A stretch of 64,000 nt of DNA, taken from assembly GCA_019054805.1 (NCBI GenBank), contig JAHQIY010000001.1, positions 5,408,501 through 5,472,500 of the forward strand, given 5' to 3'. The stretch is from Brachionus manjavacas. Taxonomy: Eukaryota > Rotifera > Eurotatoria > Ploima > Brachionidae. The translations under genes were made by a program, and so were the position numbers. This document shows, one piece after another, positions 10,078 to 22,137 of this stretch; position 1 is the stretch's first letter, and each line of letters starts with the position of its first letter. The notes under the pieces were generated by a model. That model had not been told where the DNA came from. It did no database searches and was given only the letters and a program-made list of their open reading frames with translations.

Positions 10078-12560
10078 TAGATAGCGGAGCTACAAACAAA
10101 CAACGATGACCTCAGTATTAGCCAAAAAATTAAATTTGAAGCCATTGCAACAAGCAATCAAGAACAAGTTGGTCTCAGCAAGCTACAGAAATCTAATCTC
10201 AAAATTGAATTGAAACTAGTTCTCAGAAGACAATATGGCTAAATTTTTAATTACGAATCAAACAAGACTATTTACATTGAGGTAAAAAACATATCAACAG
10301 AATAGACAATCCCAGATTGTGTAACAAAAAGTAGAAAAATTCCATTAATTATTCTTAACAGAAAATCATATAAAAAATTAACCATCAAACTGTGATTGCT
10401 CACGTTGAGGAAATCAATAGACAGATAGAAGTTCTATGGAAGAATAGGAATTATTACCAAATAGATTTAAAAAATTTGATTAACTGGTCCGAAACATGCC
10501 TTTCAGTATACGATAAAAACAGTCTTCTAGATCTAAAAAGTAAAAATAAAGATGACTTTTCAAAATGAGAAGGATACATCGGTTACTGCGATAAAAGCAA
10601 GTTCAAAATAGACACAGGAAACAGGAGACCAATAAAACAAAGAGCCTGTACAGTGCGGTATGCGAATTAGGAATAAATTGATAGAATGAAAAGTGATATG
10701 TTAAAACAAGGGATAATCTCGGATTTAAAAATCCATGGGCATCACCAAATGTTCTCGTTAAAAAAAAATGATGGTTCTGAAAGATTTTTCATTGATTTTA
10801 GAAAACTCAATTCAGTAACCGTAAAAGACATTACCCGTTACCCCTAATTGAGGAAACTATCTACAAGCTCCGGAATTCAAAAATATTCTCTTCAATGGAT
10901 CTTGTAAGTAGATATTGGCAAATGGTACTTGAAGAGGAATCAAAAAAATAAACAGCATTTATTACAAATATCAATTCGAGAACGTTCCTTTTGGTCTATG
11001 CAACGCAGGGGCATCATTTCAACGTAATATGGAGACAATTTAAGGATTTAGATAATGTTCTTGTTTATATTGATGATATAATGATATTTAGTTCCAGAAT
11101 TAAAGATAATTTAGAACTTTCGTAGATACTTTTTACTCGAACTCAAGAAGCCGATCGCAAATTAAAAAAAAGCAAGTGCAAATTTGGGATAAAGTAGGTA
11201 AAAAACCTTGGATATATTATATCTCCAGATGGAATTAAAACCCGATCAAGAAAAAATTAAAAAGATTAAAAACCATCAAGTTCCCAAAAATCCTAAGGAA
11301 ATTAATCGATTTAACGATTCATTGAATGGTTAATGTGAAGATAGATTCAAAAAGATAATCAAACTTCTGATTAGTCCTCCAATTTTTTCGCTTCCAGATT
11401 TTAATAAAAGATTTCACCTTGCAACAGACGCTTCAGGAGTTGGATTAGGAGCAGTTCTTTATCAATACGATAACAGTGGTAAAGGAAAAGTATTAGCATA
11501 TGCCATAAGTAATTAGAAAGGAATTACTCGGCAATAGAGAAAGAGTGTTTGGGTATTGCATGGTCATGCGAACAATTTAGACAATAACTGTATGGTCGAA
11601 AATTCATAGTTGATCATAATCCTTTGGCTTTTCTCGAAAACATGAAAATTAAATCAAAACGTATCAAAAAATGGAGACTCCAGCTCGCAGAATATGACAA
11701 AGATATAATATATAAAAAGTATCTGTATATACAAATGCTTACGTGTTTTCCAGAATCGAAGTATTTTGTGTAGAAAAAGAAGAAAAATTTTCTAACTTGC
11801 AAAGACAGGATTAATATTTAGCGGAAATCTAAAAGTTATTGAATATATATAGACACAAAAGCATGGATTAACTCATAAAAAATTGTGCTATGCCTAAAAA
11901 TCCGCATCCAACAAAAGCAAAGCTAGTGCCAATTAAAAATTTTAACAGGCCACTCGAAATGCAAGGAATGGATATTAAGCCCTCTTCGGGAAACGAGATT
12001 AAAAAGTCCTAACCCTAAACCCATTGTATGACAATAATGAATGAACAAAAAATACATACTTATAAATACAGACTTCCTTTCAAAATGGGTAGAAGTTAAT
12101 AAACAAGATTGATGCAGCGACTAAAGCTAAAATTTTTGTAGAAGCTTCGGAGAAATTGTTATCAGATCAGGACAGACAATCCATTTCGAATCTAGTTCAA
12201 AAGATTTGTAAAAACATAAGAATAAAAAAACTTGCTACAATACTTTGTCATCTATAAAAAACCGGACAAATTGAACGTTTTAATAAAACTATTTGCCAAA
12301 TCCTTAGCACGTATTGTAACGATCATCAAACCAATTAGGACGAATACATCAATATAACATTACTTGCATACCGAACTAGTCACCTTGATACCACAGAAAA
12401 AACGCCTTTTGAATTATTATATTAGAGGGAAGCTAGACTACCAATCGAATTATATAAACATGAAATCCAATTAAAAATTAATTATAGAATATGGCATTAA
12501 ACAAAATTAAGTATAGAAAGGGAAAACACATTACGACGAAGGGCGTTGTTTAGTCGATAT
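10078..12560 (+). pseudogene. Degenerate Ty3/Gypsy LTR retrotransposon pol
   Basis: Pieces of pol appear in the right order in shifting frames. A retropepsin start LDSGAT (about 10078-10095) is followed after a frameshift by SVLAKKLNLKPLQ. Reverse transcriptase follows: ASPNVLVKKNDGSERFFIDF (about 10741-10800), FGLCNAGASFQR (about 10990) and the active site VYIDDIMIFSS (about 11065-11097). Then RNase H: FHLATDASGVGLGAVLYQ (11410-11465) and NYSAIEKECLGIAW (about 11520-11560). Last are weak integrase-like stretches from 12100 to 12420. Many stops and frameshifts make it inactive. I found no convincing LTRs, primer site or gag, so the boundaries are uncertain. Confidence 0.85.
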
Positions 12561-12691
12561 GAAGAGTCGAACAACTTCATGATATTAAAGATGTTGCTTT
12601 TAAATATTAAAAGTTGATTGGGAAAACTTAATTTGTTTGTTTAAATTTTTAAATAAATAAATGTACGAGCCAACTCCTAAAGCGTTATTTA

Positions 12692-12710
12692 ATATATATA
12701 TATATATATA
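12692..12710. repeat. (TA)n microsatellite
   Basis: Alternating A and T over 19 bases, between the Gypsy remnant and the open frame at 12805. Confidence 0.8.
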
Positions 12711-12804
12711 TTTTTCTAACTAGCAAGTGAAATAAAACAGACTTTTATTTATCTTTGCTTGTGTCACATTGTTTGCGTGACGTTCGTTTCAAGACTAAAC
12801 AATA

Positions 12805-13110
12805 ATGGAGTCCAAAGAAATAGTTGATAAATCATTCAAAGATTTAGAAATGAGATTTAAAGATGTGATTGAAAAATTAAAAAACCTTGTCATTATTTCA
12901 ATTTTTGAATCAGTTTATCCAAGTTTAATTCGAAAAAAGATTAGAGTGTTAAAAATTGATGAAATTTATACCGAATTCGGGATTGATTTAAGCAGAAACA
13001 AAGATGGTCAAATGAAAATTTCAATGAAATTTCAAAAACGGTTCATATCGAATGTTCGAAAAATACAAAGATCCAAACATATCAGAATATTATCCAAGAT
13101 TTTTTACTAA
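12805..13110 (+). CDS. Unrecognised 101-codon frame, probably retroelement-derived
   Basis: The frame starts MESKEIVDKSFKDLEMRF, is charged, and is predicted by eye to be mostly helical. I do not recognise it. Near 13030 a second frame continues more plausibly (FEKYKDPNISEYYPRFFTNF, to about 13166), suggesting a frameshift in a once longer protein. Its charged helical make-up and its position just after a Gypsy pol remnant would fit a gag-like protein of another element, but that is a guess. It may be non-functional. Confidence 0.25.
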   Translation: MESKEIVDKSFKDLEMRFKDVIEKLKNLVIISIFESVYPSLIRKKIRVLKIDEIYTEFGIDLSRNKDGQMKISMKFQKRFISNVRKIQRSKHIRILSKIFY

Positions 13111-13660
13111 CTTTTTAAATAAATTCAACAATTATCTGCATCAAAAATTGAACAGTTCTAGAAGTTAGAATTATAAGATGCAGTTAAAGATCATGAAATT
13201 TTAATCAAGTTACAAATGATTAAATTAATTGCAAATAATTTTAAATTAAAAGGCAACTAGCTTATTGATAAAATTTGAAAGTATAAATAAGATTATTTGA
13301 TTTTTGATTTCTTTTAAAAGATTCGTTTATTTTAAATGGAAATTCAGAACTTAAATTTAATTCCACCTTTAGATTGATGGAAAACAAGATTGTCTTCGAT
13401 ATTTGATTTTCTACTTAATCGTTTAAAAAAAAAGTTTCAACAAATTTTTTTGTAAAAAATCTCCATTTTTTCCCAAAATTTGTAGTATTACCCGAATAAT
13501 TTCTGGAAACATTAAAAACACTCGTTCACAAGGTGAAGACATTTCTTTTTTTAAAGAAAAAAAGAAATTATGAGTAAAAGCAAACGCCTGACATAAACGA
13601 GCTTCGTTATTTACTCGAAATTCTTTTTTTAGCTAGAATAAGAAAAACTTTGAAAGATTA

Positions 13661-13770
13661 CAGTCGAACATCGATATAACGTGTTATTATATAACGAACC
13701 TCTTTAGAACATAAAAGAAAAAAAAATATTCGATGCAACGTGTTTCGATTTAACCCAAAACTTGATAAAT
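13661..13770 (+). mobile_element. One end of a pogo/Tigger-type element
   Basis: A TA dinucleotide is followed by CAGTCGAACATCGATATAAC and further ATAACGAACC-type words. This is the usual terminal inverted repeat of pogo/Tigger elements, which insert at TA. I did not find the matching right end, so it is a partial copy. The right boundary is arbitrary. Confidence 0.55.
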
Positions 13771-13879
13771 CGAGTTGTTTTTAAATGAAAAAGTTTTATA
13801 GCATTATGAAGAAAACTAATGCGGTCCAAAAAAAATTAAGAGTCTAGTTATGATGATGTCACTAAATCAGTATTGTTTT

Positions 13880-13991
13880 TCAAGGTTAAAAAATCGTTAC
13901 CATGGTATTTTTCTGTTTAAAAAGATATTATAGCCTAAACAATGACCTAATAATTTAAATTGCTGTCTTTCAAATTATAAAAAATATTCAA
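13880..13991 (+). repeat. 112-bp direct repeat, copy 1
   Basis: Nearly identical to 16151-16262: both run TTAAAAAATCGTTACCATGG ... TCTGTTTAAAAAGATATTAT ... TTCAAATTATAAAAAATATT. Only a few substitutions separate them. The 2.2 kb between the copies holds LINE debris. It could be a short dispersed element or a duplication scar; no ends typical of LTRs are seen. Confidence 0.8.
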
Positions 13992-14819
13992 AGTATATGG
14001 GTTCCGAGCTTACAAAAAAATTAATCGACGATTTTGGCGGTGTTTAGTAGGTTACAATAGTGGTGCGACATACGATCAAGTACAAAATGCATATTTTTTA
14101 GGAAAATCGAAAAAAAAAGTAGTTAAGCACCTAAAAATATCGATTTCTTTGGTTCAATCTAAAAATTTTAATAAAATAATTCAAATTTGACAATTTTGTT
14201 AATTATCACATGATTTGAAGAGATTTTTTAAGAAAAATAAAGCAATAAAATAAAAAAGTAAAACCATAGAATTTTTCAGAATTTTGTCTAGATTTAAAGA
14301 AATAAAAAATATCGGGTCATAATTGATCCCTCGGAAGAGATACGATTTAAACCAGAAAAAACACATTTTATTCCTTTTTTTAGCCAACAAAAACCGCCAC
14401 ACCCTTTTATTTTTTTTCTAAATTACATTAGCATGTGGAGAATTTTATGCATTTTCAGAATATATATACTTTTTTAGTATATTTAAGTTTTATCTTTGAG
14501 ATTTTGAGTCTTAAAGAACAACAACTTTTTAAAGGGTTTGCTATTTGGAACCCCGGGGCTAAAAATTTTTTTTTCCCCCCTTCAAAAAAATTTATTTTTT
14601 GGGGTTTTTGAGGGCGTAGATTAGAAATTTTGAGTCAAAAATGTGAAATTCAGATAGCACTAAAGTTTTGAATTTCGTGAACTTTAACAACTACAATCTT
14701 TCCCTCAAAACACACTTAAAACGGTTACACAATCATTAACAACAACAAAACATTCAAAAAATACGACCATAACTAACACAAATAACACTAACAACAAACG
14801 GAATTCTATGCTCAACTCC
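13992..14819. other. Non-coding stretch with homopolymer runs
   Basis: No supported gene. 14550-14625 is an odd block with a CCCCGGGG core, a T run followed by a C run, and a TTTTTTGGGGTTTTTGAGGG tail. Confidence 0.4.
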
Positions 14820-15540
14820 CAAATTGCTCAAGTCACTTAAAATGCTTTTTTACGAATACAACATCGAATGTTAACAAACTGAATGAACTAAAAGTTGTTC
14901 TTGAAGACAAATCACCACACATTGTAGCCGTAGCTTGGTTCAATAGTTAGTCAGTAAGTGTATGAGATGCTAGATGGAAATGGTACACTAATTGTTTACA
15001 CACACAAAAAATAGTGAAATTTTTGAGTGCTTAAATCCTTTTTTGAAAGTTTTAATAGAAATAACAGCCAATCAAGTAGTAGATCCTATTACAATATTTT
15101 CCTTACAAACAGAAAATATCTGCCCGTTATAAGAAGATGTGTTTCAAATAACAAAATTTTTAAAAGCCAAGTGAAGACGAAATTCATCCCAGATTGCTGC
15201 TTACGTGAGTCAGATATTATTCGATTAATCAAAAAAGGGCAAAAATTCTATCGAATTTTAAGCCGATATCTCTCTTATTAATCCCCTGTGAGGTGATTGA
15301 ACGACTGGTAAAAGAATTTATTACTAGACACCAGCATGTCTTAGTTAAATTCAAATTATGAGAAACAAACCAAATTGAATCTCTTGATCTAATTTCATAT
15401 ACCATCACCAGAGTACTAGCAATCGATTAGTATTGCTTGACTTAATGAAAGCACTTGATATTGTTCTCGCCGCCAAACTTCACGACTAAGGTTTTCAAGG
15501 AAAGTTAATCAACCTGCTGATAGCGTTTCTGACTTTAAGA
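14820..15540 (+). pseudogene. Degenerate CR1-like LINE (endonuclease and RT pieces)
   Basis: An endonuclease N-terminal stretch reads NKLNELKVVLEDKSPHIVAV (about 14875-14935). An open piece at about 15027-15281 reads SQVKTKFIPDCCLRESDIIR. RT-like words follow in shifting frames, among them the equivalent of YRPISLI near 15260 and MKALDIVLAAKLHD-like words near 15445-15490. Frameshifts and stops are frequent and the fingers/palm region is eroded, so only the general class is supported. Confidence 0.55.
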
Positions 15541-16150
15541 AAATATAGAAGATATTTTTATTAAAAGAAGGAATTGAATTAAAACAAGATTATTTATTGG
15601 ACAAGTCTTCTGCAGAGCTTCTTATATGTGGATTAGCTTAAGAAATACATAATTTCTTATTTTAGTCTCTAAAATCAAACATATATTAAACTTCCTTTAA
15701 AAATTTTCCTTGATTTCTCGAAGAAATGTTGAAGATTTATAATCAATACATGTGCTTTTTTTAAAAATAACAGGACCAATGAAGACGCTTTAAAAAATTA
15801 ATGATTGACTAAAACAGCCTGTAGTAAAAACAGTGTTGTCTTTGAGCATAAATTACTTCTAACATATTTTAAACCAGACTTTAGACTTTCATATGGAATC
15901 AGATTAAATTAACTTAAAAAAAAATTGTTTATAATAATATCATAAATGTCAAAATATATATAAATAATATATATTAAAATATGAAATTCATTTTAATATA
16001 AAAATCTTAATATTCTTTTTCAAAAAAAAAGTTATAAATAAAATTAAAAATAATTGCGATTTTTTATCAATTAAAAAATAATTTAATCTTCCGCCTATCA
16101 AAAACAATTATAAAATGTTGAAGAAATATTAAATCTATTAAAATTTTAAA
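15541..16150. other. AT-rich, no gene seen
   Basis: Runs of A and T only, apart from a short TATATAAATAATATATA-rich patch near 15955-15985. Confidence 0.4.
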
Positions 16151-16262
16151 TCAAAGTTAAAAAATCGTTACCATGGTTTTTTTCTGTTTAAAAAGATATT
16201 ATAGCCTAAACAATGACTTCATAATTTAAATTGCTGTCTTTCAAATTATAAAAAATATTCAA
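16151..16262 (+). repeat. 112-bp direct repeat, copy 2
   Basis: Second copy of the unit at 13880-13991, in the same orientation, with a handful of differences. Confidence 0.8.
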
Positions 16263-16639
16263 CCAAATAATGAACAGAACTTCTTAAGATCTGATATCGA
16301 AAGCAAATTTAAACGAAAATTGATTACTTTTAAAATGTAAAATTATTTTTAATTTCAACAATTTATTTAAAAAATTTATTAAATCAACAATTTTTATAAC
16401 TTAATTTTATTTTAAAAAAAATATTTTTGAAATCGAATAATTATAAAATAACTTATTAAATTCAGTTTTAAATTCTATAAGGACTATATTGCTTGTTTTT
16501 AAATTTCAAAATATTTAATAAATTCTGAATCAAATTGAGAAAATCCTTAACTAACATTTGTGAAATAAAAAAATAAAAATTTTATTTTACTTACAATAAT
16601 CATGTAAAGATTAAACAAATGTTAGTAAAAAATATCTAA

Positions 16640-16985
16640 ATCGAACCATTTCTATTTTGGCAAGAATCCGTTAGATCCAACGAGCTACAGAGCGACCAGT
16701 CTGTTGTCCACCATGTCCAAGATCATCGAGCGGGTCATGAATAACAGAATGCTTGCACGGATTCCCGAGAAACAAGTTATCAGTAAGCACCAAAGCAGCT
16801 TCATGTCAAAACATCATACAAGAGACCACATTTTTCGACTCATCCAAACAATTCAGCATGAAGCTAATTATCGAAAAGCAACTGGAGCTATTTTCTTTGA
16901 CATCGAGAAAGTTTTCGACAAATTATGGCACGAAGGGCTTCTTTTAAAAATGGTAAAGAAGCAATGTACTCCATACATAGGTACT
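16640..16985 (+). pseudogene. LINE reverse transcriptase fragment
   Basis: The plus frame reads LDPTSYRATSLLSTMSKIIE (usual form YRPISLLS), MNNRMLARIPEKQVISKHQS, HHTRDHIFRLIQTIQHE, GAIFFDIEKVFDKLWHEGLL. These are RT blocks 0-1 of a Jockey/CR1-class LINE. The frame stays open for about 110 codons, so it is younger than the piece at 14820. Similarity stops abruptly near 16980, where the ACCGGTT-rich repeat region begins. Confidence 0.8.
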
Positions 16986-17047
16986 TGGGGGAGTTGGTGG
17001 ACCGGTTAAAAACCAAACTGGTTTTTAAAAATCAGTCAAAAAATAAA

Positions 17048-17180
17048 ACCGGTTATCAAAACCTGTCTGAATCTATAACCGGTTATCAAAACCTGTCTGA
17101 ATCTATAGCCGGTTATCAAAACCTGTCTGAAACTATAACCGGTTATCAAAACCGGTTTAAAAATAAATTCGGTTATCAAA
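17048..17180 (+). repeat. 30-bp minisatellite, 4.4 units
   Basis: Unit ACCGGTTATCAAAACCTGTC + TGAATCTATA, with units starting at 17048, 17078, 17108, 17138 and a degraded one at 17168. The period is a multiple of three, so the frame stays open as GYQNLSESIT repeats, but no independent start supports a protein. Just upstream, AAAAACC and GGTTTTT form a small hairpin (17008-17030). ACCGGTT-rich repeats are typical of the subterminal parts of some hAT elements, and a hAT remnant follows. Confidence 0.85.
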
Positions 17181-17389
17181 GTTGATTTGAAAACTTTAAG
17201 GATTTTAAAAAAACAGCATCACCAGTCTAGTTTTAATTTGTAAAAATTACTATTTTCAAAAAAAATTAAGTAAGTGAAATAACAAAAAAAATATTTTTTT
17301 TTAAATTTATTATTTTTATCAAACATTTAATTTAATTCTCAACTTATCCAAGATTTTAATCAAAGTAGTTCTTTGAGTGCAATCGTGTT

Positions 17390-18930
17390 CTATTTTTATC
17401 TACTGTTAGTGTGCCAATCGAAAAGCATTATTCGGAAGGAACACTGGTAGGCATTAATGATAAAAAGTCTTTTGCAATCTGGGCCATGATAGGAAGATCT
17501 TTGTTTTTCTCTTTCCATCATTGTAAAATATTATATTAATTCGAATAAATAATTGGAGGCTGCTTTAAATAAGTCGAGAGTTCATCTTCATCATTTTCTC
17601 TTGTATTTGTAATCTTAGGAATCATACGCTCCATTAAAATCAATGATATTTCTATTTTTTATATAAATTTAGACTTACTCGGTTGACTTGGACTAGAATT
17701 AATTTAAGATGGATATATATCTATTGATTTTTTTACTAAGAAAACATATTTTTTTTTAATAATCTACAATCAATATAATGTGCTTTAAATCTTGGATCCA
17801 AAACATGACAGATTAATGCTTTATCCAAAATTTTGATCCAGTATTCTTCAAATTTTGATATCATAATTTTGATCGCATCATGATTAAAATCAAATTTTTT
17901 ATCAGATTCACACATGTTTAAATGATCTTTTATTTGTTTAAAGCATGGAAACAAATGAGACGAAGAAACTTTCTTAGAAAAAGAAAGATCAATAGTTCTT
18001 TTTAATCAATATTTTGATTAATATTTAAAAAAAAACAATTATTTTACCCTGTCTAAATGGCTCCAATAAATCAATAAGTTTTTCAGCATAATTCCAATAA
18101 GTTGTTTCAATTCTTGGAAAAATAGAGTCTTTTCATTCTCAAGATGGATTGAAGTCGCTGTAATTGATTTGTTTACTTTTATTGCGACTTATAGCATTTC
18201 ATGTGTCGAATTCTATTAAGTCTGGACATCAAGTGCAACTATTAGTTTTGGCTCATTATTTGAAACCGTTTGACTCTCAAATAATTGAATTACTTTTGTT
18301 GATGAATGCATTTTTTTGCAGTAGTATCTAATTTTTTCTATTGTTTTTTTGAACAAATCATTTTCCAAACCAGTTTGCACTATTAGATTCAATAAATGTG
18401 TTGCACATTAAACATGAAAAGAATTTTCTTGGTTGGAACAAATCATTTCAGCCGCTAAAACCATATTTGCAGCATTGTCACTTGTAAATGAGTGAAACTT
18501 ATTAGATATTTGGAATTCATTCAGTATCTATATTCCAAAATAAAATATAATTTAAAATTTTTATTTAAAAAAATTCAACCTCCAAAACTGTATTGCTAAT
18601 AAAACTTGCATCATGAGGATGTGGAAAATAAATAATATCTAACAGATATTAGTTTAGCTTCCAATCATTTGTAATAAAATGGCAGGTAACTACAAGATAA
18701 GGATCTTTATTCAATGAAGTCCAAATATCACTTGTAAAATTTATCTTCGATATGCTAATTGGAAGAATATGCTTTAATTCATTCTTTTTTTTATCAAACT
18801 TTGTTTTTATCATTTCCCGAACAGTTTTTCTATCCATTCAACAGACATTTTCATCTTCCACTTGAAGAGCCATTTTCTTGGTTCGTCTAAACATTTTTTA
18901 ATATATCTATCGGCAATTAGTTTCAATATT
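17390..18930 (-). pseudogene. Degenerate hAT transposase (ZBED type)
   Basis: Read on the minus strand. 18837-18652 gives VREMIKTKFDKKKNELKHIL, INFTSDIWTSLNKDPYLVVT and CHFITNDWKLN, the first catalytic Asp block (xxDxWTS). About 18480-18190 gives NMVLAAEMICSNQENSF, HLLNLIVQTGLENDLFKKTI and a damaged RWNSTYEML-like word. 17954-17739 gives FEEYWIKILDKALICHVLDP. About 17490-17400 gives DLPIMAQIAKDFLSLMPTSV, the hAT C-terminal dimerisation block. Stops and frameshifts interrupt it, so it is inactive. The element ends are not certain; the minisatellite at 17048 may be its subterminal region. Confidence 0.85.
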
Positions 18931-18996
18931 CCATATTCCACTCTTCATGATAGAAAAAGTCTAGCTAAAAAGTTTGATCCGAAAAGTGAATTTTAA

Positions 18997-19221
<225 letters not shown>

Positions 19222-19732
19222 TGCAACATTACTTCAATTTCCAAATCAAAACTCCCGGCCCTTTTCAGGGCCAAATAAAATTTAAAAAATAAAGCGAAAT
19301 GATTTTATAATTGCTGAAAATCAAAAGTAAATAAATGATTTTCTGAAATATAAGAAGAAGAAAGTGGAAAAAGCTTATAAATAGTGTAGGATGCAAACCA
19401 AAACTAATGAGACCTAAAACAATAGCTTTCTTAAATAAGCAGTTCTCTTAATCAATCTTTAGATTTCATTTAGATATTATTTCCATTTTTGTTATAAATA
19501 AGAATCAAAACGCCAAAATATACAAATAAAAAATATTTTGAACTGTGTATATTTTTTTGATTCAGAAAATACTTTTTTCATTAAACAGTTTTCAATAGTA
19601 GAATATCTAACAAATTCTGAGGAATTGGAGTGAAGAAATGAAAATGTTATAAAGAAAACAGATAAGTCATATTTTATTTTTGAGATCTATCGAAATTGGT
19701 CCCTCAAGTAAATTAAAACATAGAAAAATTAT
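19222..19732 (+). repeat. Duplicated H4 3' flank, with histone stem-loop
   Basis: Matches 28620-29127 almost base for base: a few substitutions and one A/T-run length change. It includes the histone 3' stem-loop GGCCCTTTTCAGGGCC at 19257-19272. Homology ends at AAAACATAGAAAA in both copies. Confidence 0.92.
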
Positions 19733-20720
19733 CGTCGGAATTTTGTAAAAAAGCTAAAAATTTGGCCTTTTTCTAGTTTTTTTGAATCTAGTCCTTAGAA
19801 TAACCATAACCCCACTAAAAAATATATATATTCTAAAATTAGATAAAATTTTGAACATTATGAAGTTTTAACTTTTCTATTTTTAGACTTATTATATGTC
19901 TAAAAAGATTGACCAAAAACATTAATTTTTTCAAAATTTTGAAAAACACTTTTTTTTTTAATTTATTAATTTGTATTTATTGATATAATATCATCAACTA
20001 TAATTTAAAAATAATTTTTAAAAATTTAATTCAATAAGTTATTCGATATCCTCAAATTTTCTTGGACTTTTTCTCTTTAATTAAAAATATGCCGTTTTGA
20101 TTTTCCAGAACCTTACATTTTTAGTAATGCCTGATTCAATTGTTGGTGTTTGATTTTCTTGATAAGAAATCTTTTAAACAAGCATTTTGTAAAATTAAAT
20201 TATAAAATTTAACTTTCATATTTTTATTATTCATTATTTAAAACTGATAAAATAAAAAGCTTTTTTTATTTAATTTTGTCTTCTTTAATTATTTTAAGAA
20301 GTTCCATTTTTACTTAAACATGTTTTTCTAAGAAAAAATTTACTTTTTATTTTATCTTATTCTCTTAGCCACTTTTAAATAAAAAATATTTCCTTCAATA
20401 TTTTTGTGTCTTTTTTCTCATTTCTTTTTATAACTTGCATGTTAATTAATTGCTAAACTTATTAATCTAAAAGTAATTAAAGGAAAGAATAAAGGCTCAA
20501 CAAAAAAAGTTCAACTCGTATTTGACTTGAGTCAATATTTTAAGTAACCATTTCTTATTATGATAATAATTAAAATAGGAAAAGAAAAACATCAATTTGG
20601 TTAGTTTAAAATAAAAGATGTGAAAAATACTATTTGTGAGTCATTTTAAATATAAGTGTTTTTTTTTTTTTTAAATAACTAAAATTCAAATAAAATAGAA
20701 GTTGATAATGATTTTAAAAC
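19733..20720. other. AT-rich spacer
   Basis: No gene or clear repeat that I can support. Confidence 0.4.
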
Positions 20721-21005
20721 AACACTCCAACAAGCTCAACGATCTCAGCCACGCCAGAATCTTCTTCAGATTCGCCAATATCACAATCAACTCCGAACAC
20801 TGTGCAAGCATCAAAGAAACAGCGAAATAATTTTAGTATTGAGTTTAAAGTTAAAGTTCTTGATTATTATTCAAAATTTTATTTGAATTTTAGTTTTAAA
20901 AAAATAAATAAAAAAAAAACACTTATATTTATATGCTTTTTATTAAGCCGAAATGCCAAAAAACAGCGTGGAAAAAGTTTTTTTTTAAAGCACGCACCAA
21001 ATTGA
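20721..21005 (+). pseudogene. Possible transposase N-terminal fragment (HTH)
   Basis: An open stretch begins TPTSSTISATPESSSDSPIS and continues QASKKQRNNFSIEFKVKVLD, which resembles the start of helix-turn-helix transposase domains (pattern RxxFSIEFKxKVLDYY). After YYSKFYLNFSF it becomes A-rich, as if running into an intron. A later AKKQRGKSFF piece may be the next segment. There is no catalytic domain nearby. The family is not certain. Confidence 0.35.
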
Positions 21006-21724
21006 GAACAAGAGAGAAGATTTTATGATTTTAACGCTGCTTCTATATTCAAGATCAAAGATTTTAATATTTTTTTATTTTAATATTTTTGTGTTTTAGG
21101 TGATGCGCTTTTGGAAAAATTATGAATAAATTAAAAAAAATATTAAATTTTTTTTAGCTTTAAGTGCTGCTATAAAAATAACGATTTTTTTGAAGCTCTG
21201 CTTTTGTATTTGAATTTCTATTATAAATGCTACGTTTTTAATATGTGTCGACTATGTGATCCATAGGACTTTTAAAATAAAAAATTTAACATTGTGAGGT
21301 CTATGTTAGACCATGCAGCAAAAATCCTACTTATGGTATTAAAGCATAAGTCGCTAAACAAGGGGATACGGTAGTTCCTATATTTTTGAATAAATTCGAG
21401 CAAATTATGAGAATCGCACACTCGACTTAAAAAATTACAACTTGGTTAATACAATAATAGCCAAACTGGATTCATGAGAGTAAGCTTACGACATCAGGTG
21501 GAAGTAGCTACAAAAACAGTACTGAAAGTAGCAGTGATACACAAAATAATTATATACCCGCTTTCTTGGGCGATCTTAGGTACCCAAGTGTAAAAAAAAG
21601 AGAAATAAAGTTGAAAAATGTCCCTAAATTCTTTGGAAATATAAATGATAATGTCGATGCTTGGACTTTTATAAAGTTTACGGCCAATTGGGTGACTCGG
21701 TAAGCATAAGCTTTTGAAAAAAAA

Positions 21725-21770
21725 AAAAGTCCGGACTTGGACTTGACTTGAGACTTGTGACTTTTAAACA
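21725..21770 (-). mobile_element. Fragment of the AAGTC-repeat MITE family
   Basis: Read on the minus strand it runs TTTAAAAGTCACAAGTCTCA then AGTCAAGTCC, matching the left half of the complete element at 23291-23392. It sits inside the gag remnant. Confidence 0.6.
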
Positions 21771-22052
21771 ACTATGGTTGTGACGAATTCTTAGTCGGAC
21801 TTCAGAATATTTGTGATAAAGTTCGTTTACTAATTAAAGCAGTAACAAAAAATTTTAAGAAAAATAAATGCTCAGGCTAAAAAAGCGTATAGATGAAGTC
21901 CAAAATGTTGTTAAGGTAATGAATAGGTGCATTGGGAATACAACTTACAATACAGATAAAGTCAACATGGCTCGATATGTTAATAGAAATAAATCAAATG
22001 GTAGATGAAATAAATTTTACCTTTTAGGTAAGAACGATGGTAATTAACCACT

Positions 22053-22137
22053 GTATAATAATAATAATAATAAAAAGCTACACCAGACTAACTGCGGAGC
22101 AAGGCAAAAGGTAGCCTTGCTATGGTAGCTGTCTGGT
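22053..22137 (-). repeat. (AAT)n plus AGCTAC hairpin module
   Basis: On the minus strand: CAGACAGCTACCATAGCAAG, then GCTACC, GCCTTGCTCCGCA, then GTAGCTTTTTATTATT and an (ATT)n tail. AGCTAC pairs with GTAGCT and GCAAGG with CCTTGC. A related module is at 57296-57375. It looks like the 3' end of a retroposon whose tail is the microsatellite. Confidence 0.6.

Noticed and set aside
17048-17180. CRISPR array
   Set aside because: The 30-base units are directly tandem, without spacers, in an animal genome.
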